Positions 1 through 7,473 of a DNA stretch of 64,000 nt are shown here, one piece after another. Under the pieces are notes generated by a model. It ran no database searches, was not told the origin of the DNA, and saw nothing but the letters and a program-made list of their open reading frames with translations. The DNA comes from an uncultured Clostridia bacterium (GTDB taxonomy: Bacteria; Bacillota; Clostridia; Lachnospirales; Anaerotignaceae), in NCBI GenBank assembly GCA_902477755.1, contig CABSIK010000009.1, forward strand, positions 24,529-88,528, written 5' to 3'. Made by a program: the position numbers and the translations under genes. How positions within the stretch are numbered: the stretch's first letter is position 1; every line of letters starts with the position of its first letter.

Positions 1-1
1 C

Positions 2-1201
2 TACCTGAGTGGTATGATGTCTCTGCGTCAGGACGGCGCTCAGATGCCTGGCATCGTTCGCAAGTTCCTGGGCAACAAAACTTTCCAGGTATACAACATC
101 TTCCTGTGCATCCTGATGCTGCTGGTTGGTGCGGTATTTACCTACACACCCGGCGACTTGTTCGCAAACCAGATCGTTGGTATCGAAGGGGTCAACATCT
201 GGACATGGGTTATCTATGCAGTGATCCTGGGCTACTATCTGGTTGCAACACTGTTCCCCATCGACAAAATCATCGGTAGAATCTACCCTATCTTCGGTGC
301 CATCCTGCTGCTGTCCGCAGTTGGTGTATTCTTCGGCATCTTCTTCAAGGGCTATAAACTGATGGATCTGGATCTGTCCAACGGTCTGAGCGGTATCTTC
401 AATGTATATCCTCTGTGGGACGCAGCCGGCAACACTGGCGCAGGCACACCTTTCATCCCTGTATTCTTCGTAACTGTTGCCTGCGGTATCACATCCGGTT
501 TCCACTCCACACAGTGTACACTGATCGGCCGCAGCGTAACTTCCGAAAAAGAAGGCCGTTTCACATTCTACTGGATGATGATTCTGGAAGGTCTCATCGC
601 TATGATCTGGGCTGCTGCTGCTATGGGTATCTATGACAAAGGCTCTGTCAGCGGCGCAACAGGCGTTGTTGGTGAAGTTGCAAAAGACCTGCTGGGTCCC
701 GTTGGTGGTCTGATCGCAATCCTGGGCGTTATCGTACTGCCTATCACTTCCGGTGATACTGCACTGCGTTCCTGCCGTCTGATGGTTGCTGACTACCTGC
801 ACATCGACCAGAAAGAAAAGAAAAACCGTATCATGGTAACAATCGGTCTGTTTATCCCCGTTATCGCAATCCTGGTATTCGCGAAACTGAACGCAGAAGG
901 CTTCAACATCCTGTGGAGATACTTCGCATGGGCAAACCAGACAATCGCTGTATTCGCGTTCGCAGCAATTACTGTTTACCTGTGTGCAAAGAAAGGCGCT
1001 CCCAAATATGCGTTCCTGATCTCTCTGCTGCCTGGTACATTCTATATCTTCATCATTTCTTCCTTCCTGCTGAGCCAGTCCATCGGTTTTGGTCTGCCTC
1101 TGAACGTATCCTACCTGATCGCAGGCGTTATCGCACTGCTGTACCTGGTTCTGGTACCTCGCGCAGGGAAGAAATTCAGCAAATCTCATACAGAAGAATA
1201 A
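2..1201 (+). CDS. cstA: CstA-family transporter (5'-truncated by window edge)
   Basis: An open frame enters the window at base 2 and ends at TAA 1199-1201, giving about 399 residues that match the complete paralogue downstream (1693-3177) from its residue ~96 on. CstA-type proteins are multi-pass inner-membrane carriers; E. coli CstA and BtsT import pyruvate, and peptide uptake has also been proposed. The segment shows many hydrophobic helices, the conserved GFHSTQCTLIGR and TSGDTALRSCR stretches, and the C-terminal membrane domain. It lacks only the N-terminal ~95 residues, which lie outside the window. A strong hairpin terminator follows at 1248. A 419-bp tract (530-948) is base-for-base identical to the downstream copy, suggesting recent gene conversion. 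Family certain; substrate inferred. Confidence 0.93.
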   Translation, partial: YLSGMMSLRQDGAQMPGIVRKFLGNKTFQVYNIFLCILMLLVGAVFTYTPGDLFANQIVGIEGVNIWTWVIYAVILGYYLVATLFPIDKIIGRIYPIFGAILLLSAVGVFFGIFFKGYKLMDLDLSNGLSGIFNVYPLWDAAGNTGAGTPFIPVFFVTVACGITSGFHSTQCTLIGRSVTSEKEGRFTFYWMMILEGLIAMIWAAAAMGIYDKGSVSGATGVVGEVAKDLLGPVGGLIAILGVIVLPITSGDTALRSCRLMVADYLHIDQKEKKNRIMVTIGLFIPVIAILVFAKLNAEGFNILWRYFAWANQTIAVFAFAAITVYLCAKKGAPKYAFLISLLPGTFYIFIISSFLLSQSIGFGLPLNVSYLIAGVIALLYLVLVPRAGKKFSKSHTEE

Positions 1202-1247
1202 TTGCATAAATATACATAAAATATCAACAAAATTCATCCTGTTTCTT

Positions 1248-1284
1248 GACCGAGCCGATGCCAAATTGGCTCGGTCATTTTTTG
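1248..1284 (+). terminator. Rho-independent terminator of first cstA copy
   Basis: Perfect 9-bp stem GACCGAGCC (1248-1256) and GGCTCGGTC (1268-1276) followed by a run of T. It separates the two cstA copies into two transcription units. Confidence 0.9.
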
Positions 1285-1581
1285 TCCAGCGGATTTTTTT
1301 ATAGAATGAAGAAAATTTTGTTTTTTATTGTATGTTTTGCTGTATACTTTTTGTAATTCTATTGTAAACAAAAGGATTTTACGCTATAATTGCACAATAC
1401 AACAAACTTTTTCCCATTATGCAAATGTCTGAAATCCCGTCCTTTATTGCCTATAATCAATCTTTATTTTGTATAGTTCATACAAAAAACAATAATTGGA
1501 AATAACTGTAAATTAATACAAATACTTCCTCTATTTTTAAGGGTTTTTTAGATATTTTTTTCATTTTTTTGAATTTTATAC

Positions 1582-1610
1582 TTGTAAATAAAGTTGCATC
1601 TCATTATAAT
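1582..1610 (+). promoter_or_regulatory. Sigma-A type promoter of second cstA copy
   Basis: TTGTAA (1582-1587), 17-bp spacer, TATAAT (1605-1610). Predicted start near 1617 gives a leader of about 75 nt before the ATG at 1693. The rest of the 1285-1581 interval is very AT-rich and holds no recognisable gene. The promoter position rules out an upstream ATG at 1594 as the translation start. Confidence 0.7.
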
Positions 1611-1692
1611 TGGATGTGGTTTTGGGGAGATGAAACTTCATTTCCCAGAAAAAACATTTTTTTGCAAGTTCGGAGAGGAGGTATTATTTATT

Positions 1693-3177
1693 ATGACAAC
1701 ATTTATAATCGGACTTGTTATCTTACTTGTTGGCGGTGCCCTGTACGGGAAATTTGTAGAAAACATTTTCAGACCCGATGACAGACAGACACCTGCTGTA
1801 AAACATCAGGACGGCGTGGACTTCGTTCCCATGAGCAAATTCAAAAACGCCCTGATCAACCTGCTGAACATCGCAGGTACTGGCCCTATCTTTGGTCCCA
1901 TCCAGGGTATTCTGTTCGGGCCCATCGCATTCATCACTATCCCCATCGGCTGTGTAATCAGCGGTGCTGTTCACGACTACCTGAGCGGTATGATGTCTCT
2001 GCGTCAGGACGGCGCACAGATGCCTGGTATCGTTCGTAAATTCCTGGGCGGCAAAACTTTCCAGGTTTACAACATCTTCCTGTGCATCCTGATGCTGCTG
2101 GTTGGTGCTGTATTTACTTACACACCTGGTGACCTGTTTGCGAACCAGATCGTTGGTATCGAAGGCGTTTCCGTAGGTACATGGGTAATCTACGGTGTTA
2201 TCCTGGCTTACTACCTGATCGCAACACTGTTCCCTATCGACAAAATCATCGGCAGAATCTACCCTATCTTCGGTGCGATCCTGCTGCTGTCCGCAGTTGG
2301 TGTATTCTTCGGTATCTTCTTCAAAGGCTATGAACTGATGAACATCGACTTTTCCAACGGCTTCAATGGCGTATTCGGTCTGTACCCTCTGTGGGATGCA
2401 GCTGGTAATACAGGTGCTGGCACAGCATTCTTCCCTGTATTCTTCGTAACTGTTGCTTGTGGTATCACATCCGGTTTCCACTCCACACAGTGCACACTGA
2501 TCGGTCGCAGCGTAACTTCCGAAAAAGAAGGCCGTTTCACATTCTACTGGATGATGATTCTGGAAGGTCTCATCGCTATGATCTGGGCTGCTGCTGCTAT
2601 GGGTATCTATGACAAAGGCTCTGTCAGCGGCGCAACAGGCGTTGTTGGTGAAGTTGCAAAAGACCTGCTGGGTCCCGTTGGTGGTCTGATCGCAATCCTG
2701 GGCGTTATCGTACTGCCTATCACTTCCGGTGATACTGCACTGCGTTCCTGCCGTCTGATGGTTGCTGACTACCTGCACATCGACCAGAAAGAAAAGAAAA
2801 ACCGTATCATGGTAACAATCGGTCTGTTTATCCCCGTTATCGCAATCCTGGTATTCGCGAAACTGAACGCAGAAGGCTTCAACATCCTGTGGAGATACTT
2901 CGCATGGGCAAACCAGACAATCGCAGTATTCGCTTTCGCAGCAATCACAGTTTACCTGTGTGCAAAGAAAGGTGCGCCTAAATACGCATTCCTGATCTCT
3001 CTGCTGCCTGGTACATTCTACATCTTCATCATTTCTTCCTTCCTGCTGAACGCTTCTATCGGCTTCAACCTGCCTCTGAACATTTCCTATGTTATCGGCG
3101 GTGTTATCGCTCTGCTGTACCTGATTCTGGTACCTCGCGCAGGGAAGAAATACGCAGCAAGCCATACAGAAGAATAA
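1693..3177 (+). CDS. cstA: CstA-family carbon-starvation/pyruvate-type transporter
   Basis: Complete 494-residue membrane protein. The start ATG 1693 follows GGAGAGGAGG with suitable spacing; an in-frame ATG at 1594 sits inside the promoter and is rejected. The N-terminus begins with a hydrophobic helix (MTTFIIGLVILLVGGALYG). The CstA domain with its HDYLSGMMSLRQDGAQMPG motif occupies roughly residues 30-370, and the C-terminal helices end in a charged tail. It is a tandem paralogue of the gene at 2-1201; differences cluster at residues ~155-175, ~205-245 and the last ~50. Related E. coli proteins (CstA, BtsT) are pyruvate/proton symporters; here the substrate is inferred. Its terminator at 3258 is shared with the convergent gene. 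Confidence 0.95.
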   Translation: MTTFIIGLVILLVGGALYGKFVENIFRPDDRQTPAVKHQDGVDFVPMSKFKNALINLLNIAGTGPIFGPIQGILFGPIAFITIPIGCVISGAVHDYLSGMMSLRQDGAQMPGIVRKFLGGKTFQVYNIFLCILMLLVGAVFTYTPGDLFANQIVGIEGVSVGTWVIYGVILAYYLIATLFPIDKIIGRIYPIFGAILLLSAVGVFFGIFFKGYELMNIDFSNGFNGVFGLYPLWDAAGNTGAGTAFFPVFFVTVACGITSGFHSTQCTLIGRSVTSEKEGRFTFYWMMILEGLIAMIWAAAAMGIYDKGSVSGATGVVGEVAKDLLGPVGGLIAILGVIVLPITSGDTALRSCRLMVADYLHIDQKEKKNRIMVTIGLFIPVIAILVFAKLNAEGFNILWRYFAWANQTIAVFAFAAITVYLCAKKGAPKYAFLISLLPGTFYIFIISSFLLNASIGFNLPLNISYVIGGVIALLYLILVPRAGKKYAASHTEE

Positions 3178-3257
3178 GATTCTGTTTCCACTGTATTTAA
3201 GAAATTGTCAACAAAACGGAGTAAAACAGACTTCGTAAAAACACTCTTATGAAAGAA

Positions 3258-3295
3258 AATAGCTGGAGTCCTTATAGGATTCCAGCTATTTTTGT
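3258..3295. terminator. Bidirectional terminator
   Basis: Stem AATAGCTGGA (3258-3267) pairs with TCCAGCTATT (3281-3290), with CCT/AGG inside. T-rich tails lie on the plus strand and, in reverse, on the minus strand, so it can end both cstA and the small gene at 3313. Confidence 0.8.
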
Positions 3296-3312
3296 TTGCA
3301 AAAAAGTTTTCA

Positions 3313-3519
3313 TTAAAAAGGAATATCATCTTCCTCCATAACCGTACCAGGTACCAAGTCTGCCAGATGCTTCAGGATATAAAGCTGGGCTTTGGGCGTA
3401 TAAAGCACTGCTTCATAATCCCCTCGGTAGCCATGACGTTCTTCCATATAAATGCCTAAGGCTTCCCCTTCTTTGGTAGGGACTTTCTGCTTTCTGCCGT
3501 CATCCTTTGTCTGGGTCAA
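3313..3519 (-). CDS. Small hypothetical protein, acidic C-terminus
   Basis: About 68 residues, no recognised domain. TTG at 3519 is preferred because AAGGGG lies 7 nt upstream; in-frame ATG codons at 3540 and 3546 have no ribosome site and come from the adjoining repeat R1. The protein is mixed in composition (EERHGYRGDYEAVLY, PKAQLYILKHLADLVPG) and ends in MEEDDIPF, which argues for a real soluble protein rather than a chance frame. It lies downstream of repeat R1, which separates it from the Nudix pair. The start is uncertain; function unknown. Confidence 0.55.
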   Translation of the reverse strand: MTQTKDDGRKQKVPTKEGEALGIYMEERHGYRGDYEAVLYTPKAQLYILKHLADLVPGTVMEEDDIPF

Positions 3520-3540
3520 AAGAAAACCCCTTAGGGGCAT

Positions 3541-3710
3541 CTTCATAAGAAAACAAAGAAATCTAAAATCCTTATCAGAACAAAGGATTTTAGATTTCTT
3601 ATTTTATGAAAATTTTATTTGTTATGTTTTCTTATGAAGACAGCCGTCGCAATTCCCCTTAAGAAATCAAGGAAAAGAAAAATCAATGTTTTCTTAAGGG
3701 GAAGTTGCTT
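3541..3710 (+). repeat. Family R palindromic repeat, copy R1 (full length)
   Basis: About 170 bp built of two nested hairpins: CTTCATAAGAAAAC (3541-3554) pairs with GTTTTCTTATGAAG about 80 bp later, enclosing an inner AAGAAATCTAAAATCCTT/AAGGATTTTAGATTTCTT stem; a second arm runs from TTCCCCTTAAGAAA to TTTCTTAAGGGGAA and ends GTTGCTT. Nearly the same unit recurs as R2 at 4544 and, shortened or degenerate, at 9470, 17677, 24804, 53847, 55375 and 63907. The stop codon of the 3683-4066 gene lies inside it. Confidence 0.9.
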
Positions 3711-4066
3711 TCCTCCAGCCCTTTCGTAATGGCAGTGGGAGAAAGTCTGCCGCAGTCCCTGCCCATCTGTTCCTCTACTGCTGACACAAAGGCGGTAATG
3801 CCTGCCGCTTCTGGCAAAGGCAAGATACCAGAAAGCTGGTAAGGGGTGATGCGGAATTTTCCTCTCCGCTCCCGTTTGGCTCTGGGCGCAGGCGTTTCCT
3901 GTTCCAATAAATCCCGCAGGCAGTGAGAAGCCTGTGTCAATGTCCGCAAAACCGCAGCGTCTGCAAAAGCCCCTGTAAAGGGCAGTTCTTCCCCCGTCAA
4001 AGGATGCCGCCCCTCTGCCAGCATCCGTAACTGCTGACAGATTTTTTCCTGTACTTCTCGTTCCAT
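3683..4066 (-). CDS. Hypothetical protein, translationally coupled to Nudix gene
   Basis: 127 residues with no family I recognise. Its ATG follows the stop of the Nudix gene directly (TGAATG), and the ribosome site AAGGGGG lies inside the end of that gene, so the two are an operon and probably coupled. The N-terminal half is helical and charged; a basic linker (PAPRAKRERRGKFR) precedes a second helical segment (ITPYQLSGILPLPEAAGITAFVSAVEEQM). The last seven residues and the stop codon are encoded by repeat R1, so the original C-terminus may have been altered by repeat insertion. It could bind DNA or RNA through the basic linker, but that is only a guess. Confidence 0.65.
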   Translation of the reverse strand: MEREVQEKICQQLRMLAEGRHPLTGEELPFTGAFADAAVLRTLTQASHCLRDLLEQETPAPRAKRERRGKFRITPYQLSGILPLPEAAGITAFVSAVEEQMGRDCGRLSPTAITKGLEESNFPLRKH

Positions 4067-4453
4067 TCATTTTTCCCCCTTTTTCAGCCGCTCCAAAATC
4101 TCCTCATCGGCAGGACAGAAATCAAATTTCTCAATTTCTTCTGCCGTAATCCACTGCAAATCCACATGTTCCAGCTTCTTGGGAACACCTGCGGCAATTC
4201 TGGCATGGAACAATGTCAGATGCACCGTCAAATCAGGGTATTGGTGGGTCACTTCCATAAACACATCCCCTACGGAAAGGGTGATGTCCAGTTCCTCCCA
4301 GCACTCCCGTATGAGGGCATCTTCTTTGGTTTCTCCCGGCTCCACCTTGCCGCCTACAAATTCCCACAGCAGTCCCCTTGCCTTATGGGCAGGACGCTGG
4401 CAAATCAAAAAACGGTCACCATCCCAAATGAGTGCCGCTACCACTTCTGTCAT
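4067..4453 (-). CDS. MutT-like Nudix hydrolase
   Basis: 128 residues. Start ATG 4453 has GGAGGAGA upstream; a longer in-frame extension reaching 4549 runs back toward repeat R2 and is not used. The Nudix box GGKVEPGETKEDALIRECWEEL is seen near residues 33-54, with REcxEE catalytic glutamates intact. MutT-type enzymes hydrolyse nucleoside diphosphate derivatives, classically 8-oxo-dGTP, to prevent mutagenic incorporation. N-terminal VAALIWDGDRFLICQRP is the typical first strand. Substrate specificity cannot be read from the sequence. It forms a two-gene unit with the 127-residue protein, and the pair is bracketed by same-orientation repeats R1 and R2. Confidence 0.88.
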   Translation of the reverse strand: MTEVVAALIWDGDRFLICQRPAHKARGLLWEFVGGKVEPGETKEDALIRECWEELDITLSVGDVFMEVTHQYPDLTVHLTLFHARIAAGVPKKLEHVDLQWITAEEIEKFDFCPADEEILERLKKGEK

Positions 4454-4543
4454 ATGTTTCTCCTCCGTTCTCTGTGAATCTGCTTCCATTGTACGGCAAA
4501 ATCCGCCGCAAATCCAGAAAAAGCACGAAATCCTTAGGAGCAT

Positions 4544-4712
4544 CTTCATAAGAAAACAAAGAAAGCCAAAATCCTTATGATGACAAAGGATTTTAGCTTT
4601 CTTATTTTATGAAAATTTTATTTGTTATGTTTTCTTATAAAGACAGCCGTCGCAATTCCCCTTAAGAAATCAAGGAAGCGAAAATCAATGTTTTCTTAAG
4701 GGGAAGTTGCTT
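4544..4712 (+). repeat. Family R palindromic repeat, copy R2 (full length)
   Basis: Same architecture and orientation as R1 with about 90% identity by eye; similarity extends roughly 12 bp to the left (CCTTAGGaGCAT). It lies between the ABC ATPase stop (4732) and the Nudix promoter region, so its hairpins may end the ABC operon transcript. Confidence 0.9.
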
Positions 4713-4731
4713 TAGACTTCGTGCTTTTTTC

Positions 4732-5505
4732 TCATTTATGATGGGGCGTGAAGTAATATGTTCTTTCTTCCGCCGCCCAGTGTCCTTCTACACCAAAAAC
4801 GTCGTTGAGCAGTCCACTTTGGAACAGTTCCTCCGGCTGCCGCACCGCCAAAAGCCGCCCTTTTTCCATGACCGCCATGCGGTGGCTGTAAGTGAGGGCA
4901 TGGGCAAGGTCATGGAGCACCATGACGATGGTCTTTCCTTGCCGATTCAATCTGCCAATGAGCTCTAATATCTCAAACTGCTTGCCGATATCCAGATAGG
5001 TGGTGGGCTCGTCCAAGAAAATCAAATCCGTATCCTGAGCAATGACCATGGCAAGATAGGCTTTCTGCCGCTCGCCGCCGGAAAGGGAACGCAAATCACG
5101 ATGGCGCATATCTGCCACCCCTGCCAATTCCATGGCTTCTGCTACTTTTTCTTTGTCCTCTCTGCCAGGGCGTCTTGCAAGGCCCAGATAAGGGAATCTG
5201 CCATGAAGCACCAGCTGTTCCACAGGAATCCCCGGAATACTGCGGCTCTGGGGCAGGAGTGCCGCCTGTTTTGCCAGCTCTTTCTGGGAAAAATCATTCA
5301 GTTTTCTGCCAAACAATGTAATTTCCCCTGCCATCAACGGCAGTTGTCTGGCGGCGGTTTTCAGCAATGTGGATTTCCCACAGCCGTTGGGCCCTGCCAG
5401 TGTGAGGATTTCCCCTTTTTTCACGTCCAAGGTGATATCCTCCAATATTTTTTTATTTCCGTAGCCTGTGGCAATGTTGGAAAATGTCAGTACCGATTCA
5501 GTCAT
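4732..5505 (-). CDS. FecE/BtuD-type ABC transporter ATPase
   Basis: 257-residue ATPase of an iron-siderophore/heme/cobalamin-class importer. Walker A GPNGCGKST (residues ~39-47), Q-loop LLPQS, signature LSGGERQK (~140), Walker B LIFLDEPT (~160) and H-loop VLHD (~197) are all present. Start ATG 5505 has GGGGGAAG upstream and overlaps the permease stop by 8 bp, a typical coupled arrangement. It works on the cytoplasmic face with the 5498-6499 permease and the 6483-7472 lipoprotein. The substrate is probably an iron complex, heme or corrinoid, inferred from the family and from the neighbouring siroheme reductase. Confidence 0.93.
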   Translation of the reverse strand: MTESVLTFSNIATGYGNKKILEDITLDVKKGEILTLAGPNGCGKSTLLKTAARQLPLMAGEITLFGRKLNDFSQKELAKQAALLPQSRSIPGIPVEQLVLHGRFPYLGLARRPGREDKEKVAEAMELAGVADMRHRDLRSLSGGERQKAYLAMVIAQDTDLIFLDEPTTYLDIGKQFEILELIGRLNRQGKTIVMVLHDLAHALTYSHRMAVMEKGRLLAVRQPEELFQSGLLNDVFGVEGHWAAEERTYYFTPHHK

Positions 5506-6499
5506 AAATCTTCCCCCTTCCGCCTTTCAGAAGCAGGAACAAGAAGAAGGGTCCGCCCAGAAGCGCCAGTATGATGCCCACAGGCAGTTCAAAGGGCGCG
5601 AATATCCATTTGCCCAAAGCATCGCAGACCAGCGCAAAAACTGCTCCCAGCAGTGCCGCGCAGGGAATGACCAGACGATTGTCCCCTCCGGCAAATCTGC
5701 GGCAGATATGGGGCACGATGAGCCCGATGAAGCCCAAAAGCCCTGCGAAACTAACGGCAGAGCCTGCCAGCAGAGACGCAATGACGATGAACAAAAACCG
5801 CACCAACACCACGCGCATACCAAGACTGGCGGCGATTTCTTCTCCCAGAGAAAGAACATTCAGGTCATAGCTGAACACCAACGCCAGCACCAAACCAATG
5901 ACGATAAGTATCACCGCCGGTTTCAGTGCCGTCATGGTCACGCCGGCAAAACTGCCCACCATGAAGCCCGTTGCACCAATGACATCGTCGGGAAACAGGA
6001 TTGTGAGCACGTCAATACCTGCGGACAAAATGCTGCTGACAGCCACCCCAGCCAATACCAAAGTCATACGGGACGCCCCTGTTTTTGCCGCCAAAACGTA
6101 AATGAACAGACTAGTAGCCAAAGCACCCACAAAAGCCGCCAAAGGCACTGCTGCCCATGCCGTAGGCGCCAAAGACGCCACCAAAAGGGCGCAAAAACCA
6201 GCACCGGAGTTGACACCGATGATATTGGGGCTGGCAAGGGAGTTATTGAGCACCGCCTGAATGATGGCGCCGCTGACAGCAAGGGCAGCTCCCGCGAAAA
6301 CAGCCGCCAATGTCCGAGGCAGACGCACATAAAGGAAGATGCGGTATGCAGTATTTGTTTTGTCCCCTGCCTGCAAAGCGTCATACAGTTCCCCCAGGGA
6401 CAGACTGCTGGAACCGGTAAAAAGGCTGAGGCAAACTGCCCCAGCCAGACAACACAGCAATAATATCAGGAGAAATACTCCCTTATGCCATGATCGCAT
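5498..6499 (-). CDS. FecCD-type ABC transporter permease
   Basis: 333 residues, about ten hydrophobic helices, FecCD/BtuC family. Conserved VRLPRTLAAVFAGAALAVSGAIIQ (~residues 53-76) and SFAGLLGFIGLIVPHICRRF (the coupling-helix region) are visible. ATG 6499 with AAAGGA upstream is preferred over TTG 6502. It overlaps the 3' end of the binding-protein gene by 17 bp and the ATPase start by 8 bp, so all three are one operon. Family members form a homodimeric channel for iron-siderophore, heme or vitamin B12 uptake. Exact cargo unknown. Confidence 0.93.
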   Translation of the reverse strand: MRSWHKGVFLLILLLCCLAGAVCLSLFTGSSSLSLGELYDALQAGDKTNTAYRIFLYVRLPRTLAAVFAGAALAVSGAIIQAVLNNSLASPNIIGVNSGAGFCALLVASLAPTAWAAVPLAAFVGALATSLFIYVLAAKTGASRMTLVLAGVAVSSILSAGIDVLTILFPDDVIGATGFMVGSFAGVTMTALKPAVILIVIGLVLALVFSYDLNVLSLGEEIAASLGMRVVLVRFLFIVIASLLAGSAVSFAGLLGFIGLIVPHICRRFAGGDNRLVIPCAALLGAVFALVCDALGKWIFAPFELPVGIILALLGGPFFLFLLLKGGRGKIYD

Positions 6500-7472
6500 C
6501 AATATCCTTTGCTAATTCTGGATAGAGCAGTTTTGCCATATACGCATAACTTTCTGCCCAGCGCGCGTTTGGTTTATAGTGGAATAGGTCTTTGGGCAGT
6601 ACATAGCATCTGTCCTGCTGTACCGCTGTCAAACCTTCCCATGCGGGGTTGGACATGATGCCGCTTTCCAGTGCCGCAAGGGCAGCATCTTCCGCACCCA
6701 TGGTAGTGATGAATATAAAATCAGGGTCTTCTGTGATGATTTCCTCAATGCTCAAATCTTCCAGCAGGGATTCATGGCGAGCGACGATATTATCCACGCC
6801 CAAATCTTCCATGATATAGCCTGTCTGGTTATCAGCGCCTTTGGCTTTCGCACCTGTGGAGAAGGCACGGATGAGAAGCCCTGTGGGGCCTTCTTCCCCT
6901 GCGGTCAGTTCTTTGATTTTTGTGATTTTCTGTTCCACCAAAGCGCCGTTTTGTTCGTACAGGTCACTGCGGCCTGTCATCTGGCAGAACAGTTCCAGCA
7001 TGGACAGATAATCGGCGAAAGTATCCACACGGAAATACGCGTGAGGGATGCCTGCTTCTGTCAAAGCCTGCTGCATATCCACCTGTGTGGCAACATCCGC
7101 AGACAGGATTACAAAATCAGGATTTACCGCCAGAATGGATTCCAGAGAAGGGCTTTTCACGCTGCCGATCATGGCAACACCCTCACCCAGTTCCATATTT
7201 CTCTCCTCAATGGCATCTTCTGTGACACCAGCCAGCTTGCCCCCAGCCAGTGTCCATGTTTCCGCAAAGGAGCCATAGAGAGAAACCACTCTGTCCCAGC
7301 TTTCAATCTGCACTTCCGTACCCAGTGCGTCGGTGAATGTGACACCCTGAGTGGCTGTTTCTGCCGCTTCGGATTCCATAGTGGTATCATCATTGCCGCA
7401 GCCTGCCAATGTGCCCCCCAACAATGTCAGGGAAAGGGCTGCTGCCAATATTCTGCGAAGTGTGAATTTCAT
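6483..7472 (-). CDS. ABC transporter substrate-binding lipoprotein (iron/corrinoid class)
   Basis: 329 residues. Signal peptide with lipobox LAGC (Cys about residue 26), then an acidic linker and a periplasmic-binding fold of the class used for iron chelates, heme or cobalamin: VTFTDALGTEVQIESWDRVVSL near the N-terminus, the PDFVILS strand and a C-terminal DRCYVLPKDLFHYKPNARW block common in gut Firmicutes homologues. Start ATG 7472 lies one base after the reductase stop and shares its AAAGGAGAG ribosome site region. It should be anchored on the outer face of the membrane and deliver the ligand to the permease. Confidence 0.92.
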   Translation of the reverse strand: MKFTLRRILAAALSLTLLGGTLAGCGNDDTTMESEAAETATQGVTFTDALGTEVQIESWDRVVSLYGSFAETWTLAGGKLAGVTEDAIEERNMELGEGVAMIGSVKSPSLESILAVNPDFVILSADVATQVDMQQALTEAGIPHAYFRVDTFADYLSMLELFCQMTGRSDLYEQNGALVEQKITKIKELTAGEEGPTGLLIRAFSTGAKAKGADNQTGYIMEDLGVDNIVARHESLLEDLSIEEIITEDPDFIFITTMGAEDAALAALESGIMSNPAWEGLTAVQQDRCYVLPKDLFHYKPNARWAESYAYMAKLLYPELAKDIDAIMA

Positions 7473-7473
7473 G

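Noticed and set aside
1594..1692. N-terminal extension of cstA from ATG 1594
   Set aside because: It starts within the promoter at 1582-1610 and lacks a ribosome site; ATG 1693 has a strong one.
1723..3165. 480-residue open frame antisense to the second cstA
   Set aside because: It mirrors the codon structure of a clear cstA gene, has no ribosome site and is very rich in Cys, Gln and Asp; a shadow frame.
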